Source of the DNA: Strigamia acuminata
Lineage: Eukaryota; Arthropoda; Chilopoda; Geophilomorpha; Linotaeniidae
Length of the DNA stretch: 60,000 bases
NCBI GenBank assembly: GCA_949358305.1
Contig: OX442315.1
Coordinates: 33,756,427 to 33,816,426, forward strand
Direction of reading: 5' to 3'
In this document: piece by piece, positions 57,288 through 60,000 of the stretch
How the letters are laid out: the number at the start of each line of letters is the position of its first letter
Numbering within the stretch: position 1 is the first letter of the stretch
Program-made: the position numbers and the translations under genes
The notes under the pieces: model-generated
Databases searched by the model: none
Seen by the model: the letters and a program-made list of their open reading frames with translations, nothing else
What the model was told of the DNA's origin: nothing

Positions 57288-57743
57288 ATGGTGATTACTT
57301 TTTTTGCATTTTAGTTTTCGATTTGACTAATCATTTTCATCTTTGTGCAGTTATTCTATTCATTTTTCAAGTCCTTAATAGGGAAAGACGTTGTGGTCGA
57401 ATTAAAAAATGATTTGAGGTAAATATTTCGACTATTTTGACTATGTTTATTTCTTTATTTATTTTTCTAGCATTTGTGGAACTCTCCATTCAGTCGACCA
57501 ATATCTCAACATAAAACTGACAGACATTAGCGTTACCGACCCTGATAAATATCCTCACATGGTAACTAAAAACTATTTATAGAAAAAAATAATTACAAAT
57601 TGCTTATTTCTTTCTAGCTATCGGTTAAAAATTGTTTCATCAGAGGTTCAGTCGTCCGTTATGTCCAATTACCCGCGGATGAAGTGGACACTCAACTACT
57701 TCAAGATGCAGCTCGAAAAGAAGCTGTTCAGAACAAGCAGTGA
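57288..57743 (+). CDS. LSM2: U6 snRNA-associated Sm-like protein LSm2
   Basis: Four exons give 95 aa, exactly the human length: 57288-57290 (the ATG alone), 57351-57418, 57471-57561, 57618-57743. Sm1 (LIGKDVVVELKNDLSICGTLHSVDQYLNIKLTDI) and Sm2 (CFIRGSVVRYVQLP) motifs are complete, including the RNA-binding SVDQYLN and RG turn. LSm2 sits in the LSm2-8 ring (U6 snRNA, nucleus) and the LSm1-7 ring (mRNA decay, cytoplasm). The first coding exon holds only the initiator codon. It was placed because the ORF has no other ATG, the ATG is followed by GTGATT, a 60-nt intron with a TGACTAAT branch-like site ends in CAG, and the frame then starts LFYSFFKS as in the family. That 5' junction is less certain than the rest. 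Confidence 0.95.
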
Positions 57744-57833
57744 TTTAATTTTGTTTTCATTGTTTTCATTATCATTTATTATGTATTTCGATGAGAAATC
57801 CCCGTCTAGTTGTGTACAAATATTTATGGAGTG

Positions 57834-57879
57834 AATAAACATTTGTATTCGAACTATATTATTCAAAATTCCATTTATT
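57834..57879. terminator. convergent poly(A) signals of LSM2 (+) and DNLZ (-)
   Basis: AATAAA at 57,834-57,839 follows LSM2. TTTATT at 57,874-57,879 is the minus-strand AATAAA, 25 nt past the DNLZ stop. Confidence 0.65.
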
Positions 57880-57903
57880 TCACATGAAAAACTATAAAAA
57901 ATA

Positions 57904-58518
57904 TTATTTCGTTTGATTTTCTTCTTGAAAAGCGAGAATTTCTGTAGCATTATCTTCAGTCACATTGTACGACACGGACTCTCCTTTTTGTTTAACAATT
58001 TCTTCAATATTTCTATTAAAAGTGAAACGTTTAGTTACAAATTTACTCGAATCAATACAAAACTGAAATGTTCACCTTATTCCACTATTTAAATCGTGAA
58101 ACCAACCCAGATTGTCAGCAATTAGATGATTGTTCTCGCATCCAGCACATTTAACGATGACAACTCCACGGTTATACGCAATTTTGCTAATATATTTCAT
58201 TACTCGGGTACTACACTTTTTACACGTGAAGCCCAAAAGTAATTTATCTGCTTTTCCTTGCGAAATTTGTCCAATTGATACACTACTACTGTCTGTAGAA
58301 CTACTAGAACTACTACTAAACTGCAGCCGACGTTGCTGGTAAACTTTCTGAAAAGTTTGTTGTATTCTTGGAATTTTAGTTGATCTGTGCCAAGTAAAAA
58401 CTCGAGAAACACCCAACGCTACACGTTTGAATGGTCGTGTTGACATATTAGCCATAGCCATGGTGTGAGAGAACGTGATGAAACGACCAAGATTGAACGA
58501 GTTTTCAGGTTTGGCCAC
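57904..58518 (-). CDS. DNLZ: DNL-type zinc finger protein (mtHsp70 escort, Tim15/Zim17)
   Basis: Two exons give 183 aa: 58076-58518 and 57904-58012. The N-terminal stretch of about 50 aa is rich in Arg/Ser/Phe and nearly free of acidic residues ([19 protein letters not shown]), as expected for a mitochondrial presequence. A Ser-rich spacer follows. The zinc domain has CKKCSTR and [17 protein letters not shown], the family's CxxC pair and its DNLGWF variant of the DNL motif. The protein keeps mitochondrial Hsp70 soluble and supports matrix import. Human is about 178 aa. The first ATG was taken; Met20, Met22 or Met25 could also start. A CRE lies 40 bp upstream. Confidence 0.93.
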
Positions 58519-58557
58519 TTGGAGGTGTAATCAGCTCTCATTGGCTCACATTTGATG

Positions 58558-58565
58558 TGACGTCA
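58558..58565. promoter_or_regulatory. CRE (TGACGTCA) upstream of DNLZ
   Basis: A perfect CRE palindrome lies 40 bp upstream of the DNLZ start codon, in a GC-richer stretch. It is the same motif as in the PSMB1/LSM2 promoter. Confidence 0.5.
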
Positions 58566-59048
58566 GTGGGCTGATCAGTCTTCTTTGGGTAATTAATTTT
58601 TTTGAACTCTATTTGAACGGATCGAAGCTTTGGAACAAAAATTTTAAGCCATTTCCCGCCATTCCCTGTTTGTTGCCAGGGAATCACCATCGCCACCACC
58701 AAGGACCATTCTGTGTTATTCTGTGGCCAAACCGAATAACTCGTTCAACCTTGCTTCCATCCATTCACCAGGCGTTTTAACAGTTGAAAAAATCTTATAA
58801 GATCTTATCAGAATTGAGTAAGTTATGATGTAGATGAAATGGCCAAAGAAAACAATATTATTGACTTTGTTTTTAAACAGTGTGCAAATCTATAAGATAC
58901 TCGAGTCTGTTCAAGAATCCTCGCTCGACTGTGGCGTGCCACGAACACAATTCGTGGTCATTCGTGGTCTTGGTCACAAGAAAACCTGATTACCTGAATA
59001 CTTGAACGTTTGAACTCGCTATTTTTTCAAATCCAAAATAACGAGTAA
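58566..59048. other. DNLZ upstream DNA
   Basis: Mixed composition with short CACCATCGCCACCACCA and TTCGTGGTCATTCGTGGTC duplications. No gene is supported. Confidence 0.4.
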
Positions 59049-59290
59049 ACAACAGCGCTTCAGTTGCAGTCGGTGTGATTATTCGAGTTCATTTTATTCG
59101 TGTTTGAAGACACAAGTTGGTGCAAAACCCTTCAAATGCCAGGTGTGTTTGATTTCCTTTAGGTCTAAACACTAAAGTGATGCTGGTTGTCCATACGCGA
59201 TCTCACACGAGGAAAACCCATTCACGTGTCATTTCTGTGCTTATTCCTGCATTCAGAAAAGGTTTTTAAACGAGAGAAAACGCTAAAGGA
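59049..59290 (+). pseudogene. decayed C2H2 zinc-finger relic
   Basis: In successive + frames one reads CSRCDYSSSF, then GAKPFKCQVC..FRSKH followed by a stop, then HTRSHTR, and after a frameshift ENPFTCHFCAYSCIQKRFL. These are tandem C2H2 fingers with TGEKPF-type linkers, now with lost histidines, one stop and at least one frameshift. No intact parent gene is in the window. Confidence 0.65.
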
Positions 59291-59588
59291 AACACCAATT
59301 ACCGTAAGTGTCATTTATGAAATAGCCGCGTATCCAGAAAATATTAAAAAGGGGTCCGATCCAACAACTTAGTACAACTACAAGTACATTTCAAAAGTTT
59401 AGAAAGTGAGTGAAAAATTCCCTCACTTACTTGTTAGTGGATAACACCAAATAATTGACATAAAAGTTAAGCAAACCAAATTTATACCATCAGATTTGAA
59501 TAAAACAATTATTTTGCTTTTAAAATAACCCAAAATTACATATATTTAGTCATGTGGTTTAGTTACAAATCCAGATTTTCAAAACATC
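59291..59588. other. AT-rich DNA
   Basis: It includes AAAAGTTTAGAAAGT at about 59,389, also found in the TIR of the adjacent MITE, and a small AAGTGAG/CTCACTT hairpin. No gene is seen. Confidence 0.4.
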
Positions 59589-59743
59589 ACTTGTGCCAAA
59601 AGTTTAGAAAGTAGAAAAAATCATTTCATAAGTTTAGAAAATGCAACATAATTCCTTTATTTCAACTTGAAAATAGGACATTACATATAATTTTGTTTAG
59701 TATTTTGTTGATTTTTTCAACTTTCTAAACTTTTGGCACAAGT
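59589..59743. mobile_element. 155-bp MITE with perfect 24-nt TIRs
   Basis: ACTTGTGCCAAAAGTTTAGA + AAGT (59,589-59,612) is exactly inverted at 59,720-59,743. The interior is AT-rich without a frame. The style resembles Tc1/mariner MITEs, but no TA flank is clear on the left. Confidence 0.75.
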
Positions 59744-59838
59744 ATGTATGGTGGCCCTGATGCGCCACCTACAAATTGAAAATTGAATTCTTAGATTCGT
59801 GGCCCTGAGCCGCCACCAGGAAAATGAAATTTGAATTT
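59744..59838. repeat. two 48-nt repeats (GTGGCCCTGA..GCCACC)
   Basis: GTGGCCCTGATGCGCCACC at 59,751 and GTGGCCCTGAGCCGCCACC at 59,800 begin two units of about 48 nt that share TTGAATT..AGATTC tails. Confidence 0.6.
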
Positions 59839-60000
59839 GAAGATTCAATTTTCAATTTTCAAAATTAAAATTGAAAAACTAAAAATAAAATTCAAATTGA
59901 AAAACAAAAAATGAAATTCAAATTTAAAAACTAAAAATGAAATTCAAATTCAAAAACTAAAAATAAAATTCAAATTCAAAAACTAAAAATAAAATTTAAA
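59839..60000 (+). repeat. 26-nt minisatellite, cut by the window end
   Basis: Copies of AAAATTCAAATTCAAAAACT + AAAAAT, with G and T variants, run to the last base. Confidence 0.85.

Noticed and set aside
1-60000. A prokaryotic-style defence or mobile system
   Set aside because: All supported genes are spliced animal genes, and there are no operons, phage genes or CRISPR features.

Overview
This is a eukaryotic (metazoan) window: AT-rich, with spliced genes carrying GT-AG introns. Many introns are only 45-75 nt, and the intergenic DNA is full of short inverted-repeat elements and AT-rich minisatellites. The gene content (a LIM-homeodomain factor, SCAI, BAG6 and standard housekeeping genes) points to an invertebrate animal. 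I cannot name the phylum from sequence alone.

Layout. Positions 1-20,880 hold no gene I can support. They contain MITE-like repeats, two minisatellites and several GC-richer, repeat-free islands that could be regulatory DNA for the next gene. Positions 21,158-30,965 (+) are an Lhx3/4 (Lim3) LIM-homeobox gene in five coding exons with long, repeat-bearing introns. From 32.7 kb on the window is a compact housekeeping cluster: DHPS (+), ABCF1 (-), SCAI (+), BAG6 (-), two tandem EDF1/MBF1 genes (+,+), PSMB1 (-), LSM2 (+) and DNLZ (-). I rebuilt each gene exon by exon. Reading frame, splice sites and total length agree in every case. A decayed C2H2 zinc-finger relic, a small MITE and a minisatellite close the window.

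How it fits together. Except for the 4.1-kb gap between SCAI and BAG6, the housekeeping genes alternate in strand. They share divergent promoters (ABCF1/SCAI, BAG6/EDF1, PSMB1/LSM2) and tight convergent 3' ends (DHPS/ABCF1, EDF1/PSMB1, LSM2/DNLZ) whose poly(A) signals lie on opposite strands within a few tens of bases. Their roles are translation-factor modification and translation (DHPS, ABCF1), protein quality control (BAG6, PSMB1), mRNA processing (LSM2), transcription (EDF1, SCAI) and mitochondrial import (DNLZ).

Most notable points: (1) the gene set matches the human MHC-paralogon regions (9q33-34, 6p21, 19p13), which suggests preserved ancient 'proto-MHC' linkage; (2) the EDF1 tandem duplication carries a conserved hairpin at the stop codon, a palindromic two-strand poly(A) signal and what looks like a trace of the neighbouring PSMB1 3' end; (3) perfect CRE pairs lie in the PSMB1/LSM2 promoter; (4) several MITE families have visible TIRs and target-site duplications.
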